Positions 56,463 to 64,000 of a stretch of 64,000 nt of DNA are shown piece by piece. The position numbers and the translations under genes are program-made. The stretch is taken from contig OZ037842.1 in the NCBI GenBank assembly GCA_964035575.1, positions 124,001 to 188,000 of the forward strand. Reading direction: 5' to 3'. This DNA is from Rhynchopus sp. YZ270_cl-10 (Eukaryota; Euglenozoa; Diplonemea; Diplonemida; Diplonemidae). Under the pieces are notes generated by a model. That model ran no database searches. It was not told where the DNA came from and was given only the letters and a program-made list of their open reading frames with translations. How positions within the stretch are numbered: position 1 is the stretch's first letter; each line of letters opens with the position of its first letter.

Positions 56463-57758
56463 TCAAAGTTGGTACATCATGTTCGCGTTCATGTTGACCG
56501 CAGTGTTCTTCTCCTGCACGTAGTTGTCCTCCATCATCAGCGTATGGGAAGGAGACTTCTTTGTCATCATCCACACAGCGACAGCAACAATCATCAGCAC
56601 CATTGCACCGCCAGTTCCAATCAGGATCCAAAGGTAGAGAGGAAGCCCGCTGCTGTCCTCGGGGGCAAGGCCAGCGTTAGGGAGGGCGACCACAATCGCT
56701 TGGTTCACGCACTTCATACCGCCGTGTGCCACACAGTTGATCAGGTCGAAGCATGCTTCGTCGAAATCACCGGAGCAAGCGTTCGGGTCAGAGTTCACGC
56801 ACTTCACCACGTTGTCCTCGCAAGTGCTTAGCTCAGACTTCAGCGCCTCAATGTGCTCCCCCTGAACTGCACACATCAGCGATTTCTGCACTGCGCAGTC
56901 CTTGTCGATTGTGCCGTCGCGCTGCCCGCAGAGCGCCATGTAGGACTGTGTGCAGTCGACAGTCTGCTTCACCGACGATGGGATGAAGCGTGTGGGGATG
57001 AGCTCGTACCCGGCACACTCGTTGATACCTTCACCCATGCACTTCACCTGCAGAGCACACTTGTCGGGTGCGTCACCAGCTTCCAAATTGCATGCCACAG
57101 GCTTCTGGCAGGCTGTGATCTTATCGCCCATGCACTGGTAGTTGGGCACGTTGAGGAACATCTTGAACTGACCGTTTGTGAAGTCCTTGAGCAGGCCAGA
57201 GCTGATTCCACAATCGAAGAAGTTGTTAATTTCGCTCATTTCATCGCTGGCGGACCCCTTGTCGCTGCCGCTCTTGTCCATGCAGCTGTTGAAGGGCTCG
57301 TAGTTGTACCCCAGCATCTGCTCACTGGTCTTCATGTCAGCAAGCGGGAAGACGTCGGCCTTCAGGCAGGTGTTCACAGCAGTTGCAACACACCTAAACT
57401 CGTCAACACACTTAAATGTCTGATCGCACACCACACCCGTGTCGCAGTAGAGCATCTTGTCCAGAAGGCACGCATACGTGGCACGCGACGTGTCAGGGGA
57501 CGACAGCGCAGGAAGGTTGAAGAAGGCAATGTCCGACAGAGCTGTGTACTCCTGCAGGCAAGACAGGGCTGAGGCAACCATTTGCCCTGTCTTCCTCTGA
57601 CAGTTGGCTGCCAAGGGACTGTCCCCACAGTTGAAGTCTCCCGTGGTCTGGTCAAAGCCTGCCTCGTCCATCGCCTTCTGAGCGCAGTTTGCCAGATCCT
57701 TGTAGTCATACGCCTGAACGGCCACGACACACAGCGGAAGCATCAGGGCACGCATCAT
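56463..57758 (-). CDS. Cysteine-rich type I membrane protein, unknown function
   Basis: 431 aa. Signal peptide (LMLPLCVVAVQA, about 1-16). The ectodomain of about 355 residues has many cysteines in loosely repeated blocks (CxxxxxxC, CVxxxFRCVATAVxxC, CxDNVVKCV). One membrane segment spans about 377-399. A 30-residue cytosolic tail includes KSPSHTLMMEDNYVQEKN and ends in YQL, which could act in sorting. Two ATGs start the frame; either works. The leader is ACAACA-rich. I recognise no domain. The layout suggests a surface receptor or lysosomal/secretory glycoprotein, which is inference only. Confidence 0.85.
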   Translation of the reverse strand: MMRALMLPLCVVAVQAYDYKDLANCAQKAMDEAGFDQTTGDFNCGDSPLAANCQRKTGQMVASALSCLQEYTALSDIAFFNLPALSSPDTSRATYACLLDKMLYCDTGVVCDQTFKCVDEFRCVATAVNTCLKADVFPLADMKTSEQMLGYNYEPFNSCMDKSGSDKGSASDEMSEINNFFDCGISSGLLKDFTNGQFKMFLNVPNYQCMGDKITACQKPVACNLEAGDAPDKCALQVKCMGEGINECAGYELIPTRFIPSSVKQTVDCTQSYMALCGQRDGTIDKDCAVQKSLMCAVQGEHIEALKSELSTCEDNVVKCVNSDPNACSGDFDEACFDLINCVAHGGMKCVNQAIVVALPNAGLAPEDSSGLPLYLWILIGTGGAMVLMIVAVAVWMMTKKSPSHTLMMEDNYVQEKNTAVNMNANMMYQL

Positions 57759-57781
57759 TGTTGTGTTGTTGTGTTGTTATT

Positions 57782-57815
57782 CTGTTGATGTTGCAGTGGA
57801 AGCAAAGCTATTCAC
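57782..57815 (-). promoter_or_regulatory. Probable splice acceptor upstream of the membrane-protein gene
   Basis: Sense strand TTTGCTTCCACTGCAACATC, then AACAG, 24 bp upstream of the first ATG. The pyrimidine tract is weaker than in the MgtE and ARMC1-like genes. Confidence 0.4.
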
Positions 57816-57888
57816 GACGTATGTGGGAAAGCGCAATAGTTTTTTGCAAGAAGGAAAGAATCAAGGGATGCTGATTTCAAATCACTTT

Positions 57889-58010
57889 CAAGACGTGGTT
57901 CACGACCACGCATTAGGAAGCCCGGGACCTGGTACCGCTTGGTGCCGACATCAGGCGCACGAGTACCCCTCTGATGTCGTTGGGATAGCGGATCGACACT
58001 TCAAGTCTTG
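57889..58010 (+). ncRNA. Candidate 122-nt structured RNA
   Basis: A closing CAAGAC/GUCUUG helix encloses three hairpins: CGUGGU/ACCACG (about 57894-57910), GGUACC/GGUGCC with a GCUU loop (about 57930-57946) and a perfect GACAUCAG/CUGAUGUC (57947-57978). In the second hairpin the plus strand has U-G where the minus strand has C-A, which favours the plus strand, opposite to the genes. GGTTCACGACC at 57897 partly resembles a Pol III B box. It is not a recognisable 5S, tRNA or snRNA. It could also be structure in the 5' flank of the membrane-protein gene. Confidence 0.35.
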
Positions 58011-58491
58011 TTTCTTTGCAAGGAAGGGGTAAAAGGGTAAGGGGTTGCATGAGATACGAGATGTCCATGTGTTCTTTTTTTGTAACGTAGCCACAAATGA
58101 GTGGAAGAGGTGGGAAGGAGTGAAGGGGGGGGTTGTGAAAGGGGAAGACGGGAGGGGAGGTGGGTGGGGAGCAGCTATTGGCCCCCCTCCCTTTCCTCCT
58201 GCTCCCTTTCCTCCTGATTCACCACATTTTTTTTTGAGCGGGCTTTTTTTTTGCATATTTTTCATTCGTCTACAATCGTACTCCATATACACCCTCCTTC
58301 CCTATGCGGGCTCTAAGTAATTTTTCTGATTTTCCCCCCCAAATAACGAACATGATAACAGGACAGTATCTAGATCCAGATCGAGGTTTCTTGGATACGC
58401 CCATGACATTTAAAAAAGGCAGGGGGGGTCTTTTGCCGTACAGGGGAATAATCACGTATCGCTGCAAAAAAAACCACACACATGGTGCTCC

Positions 58492-58560
58492 GGGAGGGGT
58501 CGATATTGACAGGTCGCTGACAGGTTGTTGACCGGTTTCCGGAAAGCACCATTTTTTTTT
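58492..58560. mobile_element. 69-bp TGGTGCTCCGG...AAGCACCA element, copy 2
   Basis: Twin of 38676-38742, same orientation, about 90% similar by eye, again followed by a T-tract. Confidence 0.65.
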
Positions 58561-59082
58561 TCTTCCCTTGAAAAAAAAAGGCTGCAAATTATTAGAAAAG
58601 TATAGCTTCTATTGTGGGATCTTTCTTCTTGAAAGATTGGTAGAAAAAAATAGGACTAGGGATATGATTCCATTGATTTAGCCATTCAGTGTGTTACGTC
58701 TGTTAGGCACGCTGTGGCTTTGTTCACAGTAACAATCACAGGCGGTTTTGCAGTTCAGGCTCGTCAGCCCCAGGCCAAATATAAGGATTGACAGATTGAG
58801 AGCTCTTTCTCGATGCAATAGTGTGCATGGCTGCTCCTTGGTTGTATTCCACACCACCTACATGGTGATTTGTACACCACCCACACCTTTTTATTTTTCT
58901 TCGTTTATTTTTTTTTTTGAATGTACAATAATTTCTTTCGTAGGATATGAAGAAAGTCTCCTCTTCCCCTTAAGGCAACGAAGTAACCGAGGGAACACAA
59001 CTGATCGCAAGATCAAAGAGGGGTGAAGAAGAGGGGGGCGGGAAGAGTGGAGGATGAATATCAAACAAAAGAAAAGTTGATC

Positions 59083-59114
59083 AGATGAAATATGCCTTGC
59101 GTGCATGCGCATCT
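59083..59114 (-). ncRNA. CACGAGAGG-family hairpin, variant loop
   Basis: Outer AGAUG/CAUCU and upper AUGC/GCAU stems with loop ACGCAAG. Both stems differ in sequence from the canonical form but pair perfectly. Confidence 0.55.
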
Positions 59115-59128
59115 TAAAAGAAGTTTAT

Positions 59129-59163
59129 AAGATGATCCTAAGCCTCTCGTGCTTAGTCACCTT
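59129..59163 (-). ncRNA. CACGAGAGG hairpin, canonical form
   Basis: Nearly identical to 23466-23500 and 61887-61921, including the downstream AUAAACUU. Confidence 0.6.
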
Positions 59164-59272
59164 AAAAAGACAACCATTGAAAAATGCTGATAACGCTCCT
59201 GAAGGATCTAAAAGGGACAAAGCGTCCTGAAGAAAACCTCTCGAGATGATGAAAAAAAAAAATCCTTTTTCC

Positions 59273-59373
59273 ATGAATGTGCCTGCTGCGCACAAAATAT
59301 TGGGAGGACATGAGAGTGAACACGAGGTATCTCTGTTTTTTGTGGGGAAAAAAATGAATGTGCCTCGTGCACA
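59273..59373 (-). ncRNA. Two short GUGC/GCAC hairpins of the family
   Basis: 59273-59294 (GUGC/GCAC, loop GCAGCAG) and 59354-59373 (GUGC/GCAC, loop ACGAG) are each followed on the gene strand by AUUCAU. A similar GUGCAU/AUGCAC hairpin followed by UUCAU occurs 100-200 bp downstream of lectin stops (for example 9618-9650). Confidence 0.4.
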
Positions 59374-60451
59374 GCCCTAAAAAAAAACTAACCACAGAAA
59401 CAGGAGATACTCACTCCAATGTACACCCACATATGCCCCCAAAGTGAGAAAATACAACCCAAATCCCCCCCAAACCCCTGTCAATGGCTTCACCGTTCGT
59501 TTTTTTTGTTTTGTTTTTGTTGTTGCTGTCTTAACTGTTATCAAAAACCACACCAGTGGAAGCAAAAAATAAATCGACTTGAAATACAAAGCCCTCTCGT
59601 TACAGTGTACCTTGGTACCGGTGCACCGTGGTGGACCCCAACCGTGTACACCACATCCGTTTCGTGGTTTACATAATATTATGAAAAAAAAAAAAAAAAT
59701 ACAGCAGAGAAAGTGGGCAAGATGACCTAAGCGAGTCTCCTTTCATAAACCACCCCTTTGTTGGGTTCACATTTTTTGTGGAAAAACTGTGTTCACCCCC
59801 CCATCCCTATTTTCCCAGCGGGGGGGGTGCAGCTGCACCCCCCCGCACCCTTTGACTACCTGGATAATCTTGTTTTTTTTTATCTTTTCTTTTTTTAATA
59901 TCTTTTTTTTTTGCGCAGGTGACAGCTCTCCCTTCATCCTCAGAGCCTATACATATCACAAAACATAATATAACACCCAGCAGACGATACCTGCAGAGAC
60001 TACGTTGCGTTGCACAGACGCAAGAATGGGGGGGGTGGGGGAGGGGAAGTGGGGAAACCTAAACAAAACAGAAACCGCAAAATAGAACAGAAAAAGACAA
60101 TTTGCTTGTTGTCGCCTTCTATGAAAGCAGGTTGCGGGCAAGGCCAGAGAAGAAGCCGGAAACAGAGCTGTTCGCTTCGGTGTTCGCCTTGTTGCGTGCC
60201 TGGGGGGGGGGGGGGGGGGTGAGTGTTTATGTTTATATCCAAAATGTAAGAAATATTGGTGTGTCTGACGACCCCAAAATAGCACAAAAATAGCACCCCC
60301 TTTCAGCCAAATATGACATGAAATATACAAAAATCCTCGCACCTTCAATAGCAGCTCTTACGAAAGCTGACCCTCCTTTCGAGGGTACATCAACGGAATG
60401 TACGTTAGCTTTTGTAAACCAGTATATCAAGAGAAGTTTCACAATATCCAT

Positions 60452-60480
60452 ATACTTTCAGTTCACAGAATTGAAAGCAT
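60452..60480. repeat. ATACTTTCAGTT hairpin repeat, copy 1
   Basis: An 11-bp stem (TACTTTCAGTT with AATTGAAAGCA, allowing wobble) followed by TTTGAGAGGGTCAACACA. The second copy is at 61806-61834. Confidence 0.6.
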
Positions 60481-60522
60481 TTGAGAGGGTCAACACAATG
60501 CAAGAAAAGTTGTCAAAACACA

Positions 60523-61504
60523 TTAACCCCCGTCACCTGAAGGGCTGCCCCATAAGTTTGTTGTCGATGGCAAAATGGCCGAAAAATGAAATACCTTGTG
60601 CTCCTTCATGCGCGCAGCAAGCGAGTTCCCGCCTACATCCTTGGCCTCCCCGGCTACGACAAGCGACTTCTTGTAGTCGGACTCACGCACCTCCCCTGCT
60701 GACATGTAGGAGGGCTGGTTGCCGCCACCGCCGCCTTCCTTCGTCTGTCGTGTGGTGTGTGATGAAGTGTCCATGCATCCGTTAGGACCATACCTTTGCA
60801 ACGCTTTCCTCAAGCACTTCGCTCTCGAAGCCCACATCCGCCAGGTGTTTGAGGAGAAGGTGTTTGGGTGTCGACAGGAAGAGGGTGAGCTGCTTGCTTT
60901 GCGCATCAATCGAGTATGAAATCTGTCACAAAAAAAAAAGCATATTTACACACACACCCCACACACATACCATCCCCCTAATATTCTGAAGGAAGTATTC
61001 GAGGCCCTCGACGTTGGCAGGGTTGACGGAAGGGGTGCTGAGGGTCATTCGCCGTCTCACGACCTTTGCTCTGTCGACCTTGTTCCGGGGGGCGAGCTGT
61101 TTTCTGTGATTTTCGGGGACTGCGGGATATGCTTTACGTACGCCACCTGCTCCGCTCGCCGCGCTCTTCTCCTTCTCAGGCATGGCAGGCGCCGCTGACT
61201 TGAGATACCCCATGACGCCTTCGAGCTCCTCTTTCAGGTCATCACTCGACGCGCCATCGTACGCCGTCAGCACCGTTGACACCATGCCGTTCTCCTGCGC
61301 AATGAATTCCGGGTTGTCCGGGTGGCTCGCTAATAGGCGCAATGTCTTCGCTGCAGTGACCTGCACCTCCAAATCCGTATGCGTCAGAAATTTTTTAAGC
61401 GTAGGAAGGATCCCACGTCTCGCAATATACGGCTGATTCGCCACATCCCCAGACAGCGTCAACAGCCGGGTGACCACATTTAATTCTGTGACTTGATTCG
61501 ACAT
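60523..61504 (-). CDS. ARMC1-like armadillo/HMA-fold protein, with short introns
   Basis: Exon 1 61504-60971 (178 codons), intron 60970-60923 (48 bp, GTATGT...GTGACAG), exon 2 60922-60794 (43 codons), intron 60793-60745 (49 bp, GTATGG, TCCTAAC branch, CGACAG), exon 3 60744-60595 (50 codons). A third 50-bp intron (60594-60545) may follow, ending PFR; otherwise the frame runs to 60523. Residues 10-110 are armadillo-like (GILPTLKKFLTHTDLEV, TLRLLASH), close to the ARMC1 pattern. About 165-221 form an HMA-like fold that only becomes continuous after splicing (VEGLEYFLQNIRGM joined to ISYSIDAQSKQ). The tail SLVVAGEAKDVGGNSLAARM resembles the ARMC1 end. Animal ARMC1 (282 aa) acts at the mitochondrial outer membrane; location here is inference. 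Confidence 0.72.
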
Positions 61505-61517
61505 ATTTTAAATTTTC

Positions 61518-61556
61518 CTAGGGTGGTGGAGGGTGAGAGAGTTGGGGGTTGGTGTA
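61518..61556 (-). promoter_or_regulatory. Strong splice acceptor upstream of the ARMC1-like gene
   Basis: Sense strand CCAACTCTCTCACCCTCC, then ACCACCCTAG, 13 bp upstream of the ATG, with GATTAAC as a possible branch point. This is the clearest acceptor in the window. Confidence 0.6.
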
Positions 61557-61636
61557 AAAGGGTGAAGTGAGTTTGGAGTTAATCTCTAAGTGGAATTATC
61601 TCGAAAGGAAAGAAAAAAAAGGGGAGAAAAGGTTTT

Positions 61637-61678
61637 AAGAGAATGAACTCAAAATGGCTCACAATTTCTTAGTCACCT
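61637..61678 (-). ncRNA. CACGAGAGG-family hairpin, decayed loop
   Basis: AGGUGACUAAG start and UCAUUCU end are kept; the middle is AAAUUGUGAGCC. It lies between the ARMC1-like gene and the next gene. Confidence 0.4.
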
Positions 61679-61805
61679 TTTTTAGAAAGCATTAGAGGAA
61701 TTAGTGACGCAGTGCACACAATATGGTAAAGTAAGGTTGTCGCACGACATCTGTTTTAGGGAGCAAACCCTAAATGGATGCAGGCGGACAACAAATTAGA
61801 TTCAT

Positions 61806-61834
61806 ATACTTTCAGTTCACAGAACTGAAAGTAT
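61806..61834. repeat. ATACTTTCAGTT hairpin repeat, copy 2
   Basis: Perfect 12-bp inverted repeat ATACTTTCAGTT/AACTGAAAGTAT with loop CACAG, followed by TTGAGAGGGTCAACACA as in copy 1. Confidence 0.75.
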
Positions 61835-61886
61835 TTGAGAGGGTCAACACATGCACCCTTTCTCAACAAAAAAAAGAAAAGTTTAT

Positions 61887-61921
61887 AAGATGATCCTAAG
61901 CCTCTCGTGCTTAGTCACCTT
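61887..61921 (-). ncRNA. CACGAGAGG hairpin, canonical form
   Basis: Full canonical fold, 170-210 bp downstream of the small two-exon gene. Confidence 0.6.
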
Positions 61922-62092
61922 ACATAAACTTAAAAAATAAATGGAAAGGGGGGGAAGAAAGCGGTGTAGCCATACTCCCAAAAGAAGCGAATGATACCTC
62001 CAGACAGAACATAGGAGAAAATATTTCAAAGGAAGAAGAAAAAAACAACACCAAAAAAACAATAGCAACAAAGGACCGAGAACTTACACAGA

Positions 62093-62390
62093 TTATTGAA
62101 AACCCAATTGTCTCAAATGCGTGGGGATAGGTAAGACGTCATCCCTGCCTTGTGTGAGTATCACTGTGGGGCACACATCAACAGCGACGCCATTGAAGGT
62201 GTTCACGTGACGGCACACATTTCTCTCTCTCAGGCTTTGAGAAACTGGTATACAAAACCAGTAGCCCAGGTTGTCATTTTCCAGAAGGGTTAGAATTCGC
62301 TCTGGATTCTGCAACATTATAAAAACGCAAAAAAAAAAAAAAAAAATGTCAAACATTTTGAAATACACCAGGCTGTTCCCGACACGCCAT
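62093..62390 (-). CDS. Small two-exon candidate gene, unknown function
   Basis: Exon 1 62390-62367 (ATGGCGTGTCGGGAACAGCC...), intron 62366-62309 (58 bp, GTATTTC, a 19-T tract, TAATGTTGCAG), exon 2 62308-62093. Spliced in phase 0 this gives 79 aa starting MACREQPG and continuing NPERILTLLENDNLGYW, ending THLRQLGFQ. The strong T-tract acceptor and good frame continuity support the intron, whose size matches those of the neighbouring gene. I recognise no family. An alternative is that exon 2 belongs to a longer unmapped transcript. Confidence 0.45.
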
Positions 62391-62521
62391 TTTTTATTTT
62401 TTTTTGTTAACGGCCGGCTTCAGTGTTGTCCTTTGATATAATAATCATGGACCCTCTTATCCGAAACCTGGCCCACCCTCTCACACCTCTTCTCCCCCAG
62501 CTTAGGTATTCTTGTATAATG

Positions 62522-64000
62522 CTAACCCAGAACTTCTACCGCACGGCGTACCATTTGCTCTTTGGACAGACGCAGCCCTGAGAGGACACCCCACTGAAGC
62601 TGGACCTCCTCCCCATCTGCCAGGCTCTGTCCTAGGCTTTGTGCAGCGTAGCCGTCTGATGGGTCCAGCTCGAGGGCACGCTGGAATAGGTCCTTTGGGG
62701 TGTGTGTGGTGCCGTGGAGGACGACGTTGGCTTGCTGTGTACGGAGGAGTGCGTGGCCGAGGTCCTGCCACACAACAGACACATTGGGATCAAGCGCAAT
62801 CGATCTGAGCAATAGGTCCGCCTCACTCCACAGCGCACCACACAGACGGCATACCCCAGCACTCATGGTATAGCTCAGAAGGCTGTACGCTGCCGCATCG
62901 TCCTCGTCGATCTCAATGGCGCGCACCAAGAGCTGCTCCACAGTGTAGATGCTGTCGAGCTTTACCCGCTGCTGTCCTGTTGTGTGCAGCTCCTCCGCAA
63001 GGTTCCGCCACGGAGCAGAGGTATGTGGTGTTATCTGCACTGCCTTCTCTAGAAGCGCCTGGCGTGTCCACACAACGCCACGAACCATGGCAGTCCCATT
63101 CGTGTCAAGACATTCTGCAAGACCGTTGTACGCAGCACTGCTTCCGTTCCGTTCGATGCAGGATGTAAAGTACTTTACAGACGGTTCCGCAATGCTGGAT
63201 TGGCCTCGCACGCCTTTTGGGGCATAGCCGTGGGAGTGTGCCTTCAGCAGAAGAGATTCCTTTGTAACAGGCTCGCCGTCTGTGAGGCCGATGATCTGTG
63301 TTGTGCCGAGCATTGTACTGAGGGAAGCGTATAAGGCCCCGAGGTTGCTGTCGTTGCGTTGTTGTGCTCGGTGGATTGAACGTTTCGTGCCTTGCATGGC
63401 GAGGTGGCGGAGCCCGCTTTTGGTGGCCTTTTTGTTGTTGAGGAGAATCTCATCGTCGATTGTGTTTGCCAAACGGTAGTACGCTAATGGCAAAGTTGCG
63501 TCGTTTTTTAATTCAATACAACGCATCAAGGCACGTTGTCGCTGCTCCACCGTTGTTGCTTCCGATGCAAGCATTAAGTACGCTTCGGCTCGCTCCGCCC
63601 TTTGCAGAGCAGCAGCTAGCAGGGCCACCCGCCCTAATCTCTCCCCACTCTCAAGACACACCGTCGCGTCTGTCTGCACCGCAGCAAGGTTTGCGTACAC
63701 CGCGCCCGACTGCGGGGACAGCAGCTGTGCGCGCTTGAGGAGGTCTGTTCTGGTCATATCTTTGTGGAGCGACACCACAGCATCGCCAGAGAGGAGGCAC
63801 GCTAGATTGTTGTACGCCAGACCACAAAGCGGGTTGTCGAGCAGGAAGCGTTGCAGGGAGGCGATCTGGAGGGCGGCGCTGCTTGCGGTGTGGTGTGTTG
63901 GGTGGAGCGAGGCTGCCGTGTCGCGCAGTGATTTGATCGCTTCTTGGTGTTGCCCGCTGCGCTCTAAGACAGACGCCGTGTCCGCACACAACCTCGCCTG
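62522..64000 (-). CDS. TPR-like repeat protein (N-terminus outside window)
   Basis: The frame is open from the right edge to a stop at 62522; 492 residues are visible. It contains repeated blocks of the type AYxxLAxxL...LLxKAxxLxP, for example DLLKRAQLLSP, QALLEKAVQITP, QLLVRAIEIDE, DLLLRSIALDP and DLFQRALELDP, spaced about 35-60 residues with inserts. This is a tetratricopeptide-type helical solenoid with interrupted repeats, a style familiar from kinetoplastids and their relatives. Such proteins act as scaffolds; partner and role are unknown. The last ~40 residues (LSKEQMVRRAVEVLG end) may be a capping helix. Confidence 0.75.
   Translation of the reverse strand, partial: QARLCADTASVLERSGQHQEAIKSLRDTAASLHPTHHTASSAALQIASLQRFLLDNPLCGLAYNNLACLLSGDAVVSLHKDMTRTDLLKRAQLLSPQSGAVYANLAAVQTDATVCLESGERLGRVALLAAALQRAERAEAYLMLASEATTVEQRQRALMRCIELKNDATLPLAYYRLANTIDDEILLNNKKATKSGLRHLAMQGTKRSIHRAQQRNDSNLGALYASLSTMLGTTQIIGLTDGEPVTKESLLLKAHSHGYAPKGVRGQSSIAEPSVKYFTSCIERNGSSAAYNGLAECLDTNGTAMVRGVVWTRQALLEKAVQITPHTSAPWRNLAEELHTTGQQRVKLDSIYTVEQLLVRAIEIDEDDAAAYSLLSYTMSAGVCRLCGALWSEADLLLRSIALDPNVSVVWQDLGHALLRTQQANVVLHGTTHTPKDLFQRALELDPSDGYAAQSLGQSLADGEEVQLQWGVLSGLRLSKEQMVRRAVEVLG

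Larger units (their letters stand above)
58011..60522. other. Intergenic DNA with five family hairpins and small repeats
   Basis: Holds the element copy 58492-58560 and a diverged lectin-leader copy at 59580-59660 (GAAATACAAAGCCCTCTCGT, GCACCGTGG). A TTGGTGTGTCTGA...TCAGCCAA short element lies near 60253-60307. Hairpins are at 59083-59114, 59129-59163, 59273-59294 and 59354-59373, with a decayed one near 59720. No gene was seen on either strand. Confidence 0.55.

Noticed and set aside
57889-58010. 5S rRNA as identity of the structured candidate
   Set aside because: Length fits, but the conserved 5S internal control region and the two-arm fold are absent.

Overview
The window reads as nuclear DNA of a protist that is rich in repeats. 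All seven lectin genes and all the single-copy genes lie on the minus strand. At least one gene (60523-61504) carries very short GT-AG introns of 48-50 bp. Several genes have a pyrimidine-rich tract ending in AG just upstream of the start codon. Uniform strand, likely trans-splice acceptors, tiny cis introns, and a LINE whose ORF ends in an RNase H domain together fit a euglenozoan outside the kinetoplastids (diplonemid-like). This placement is inference; no marker gene fixes it.

Layout. 1-1103 is the 3' end of a LINE with its poly(A). 1500-3600 is an old, broken retroelement remnant. 3699-4091 is an ACATG microsatellite. 4807-31515 is a 26.7-kb tandem array of seven units. Each unit encodes a small secreted protein with a signal peptide, a bulb-type (mannose-binding-like) lectin domain and a WSC carbohydrate-binding domain. 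The units alternate between a long and a short upstream region, so the amplified module looks like a two-gene dimer. The array is studded with TIR elements, many of whose empty sites can be read from sister units. 31799-32767 is an MgtE-type Mg2+ transporter. 32768-53790 (21 kb) has no recognisable host gene. It holds nested TIR elements, microsatellites with 5-, 7- and 9-bp units, a ~200-bp satellite and a hAT transposase fragment. 53791-64000 carries a matrin/U1-type zinc-finger protein, a cysteine-rich type I membrane protein, an ARMC1-like protein with introns, a small two-exon candidate gene, and a TPR-like protein cut by the right edge.

The most striking unexplained signal is a family of more than 40 short RNA hairpins with a CACGAGAGG-type loop. 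They occur between almost all genes, always in the same orientation as the genes. Several show compensatory stem changes. They may act in 3' UTRs or in processing of polycistronic RNA, or be small ncRNAs.

The genes do not form a metabolic pathway. The lectin array and the cysteine-rich membrane protein both point to the cell surface or secretion; the others look like housekeeping genes.
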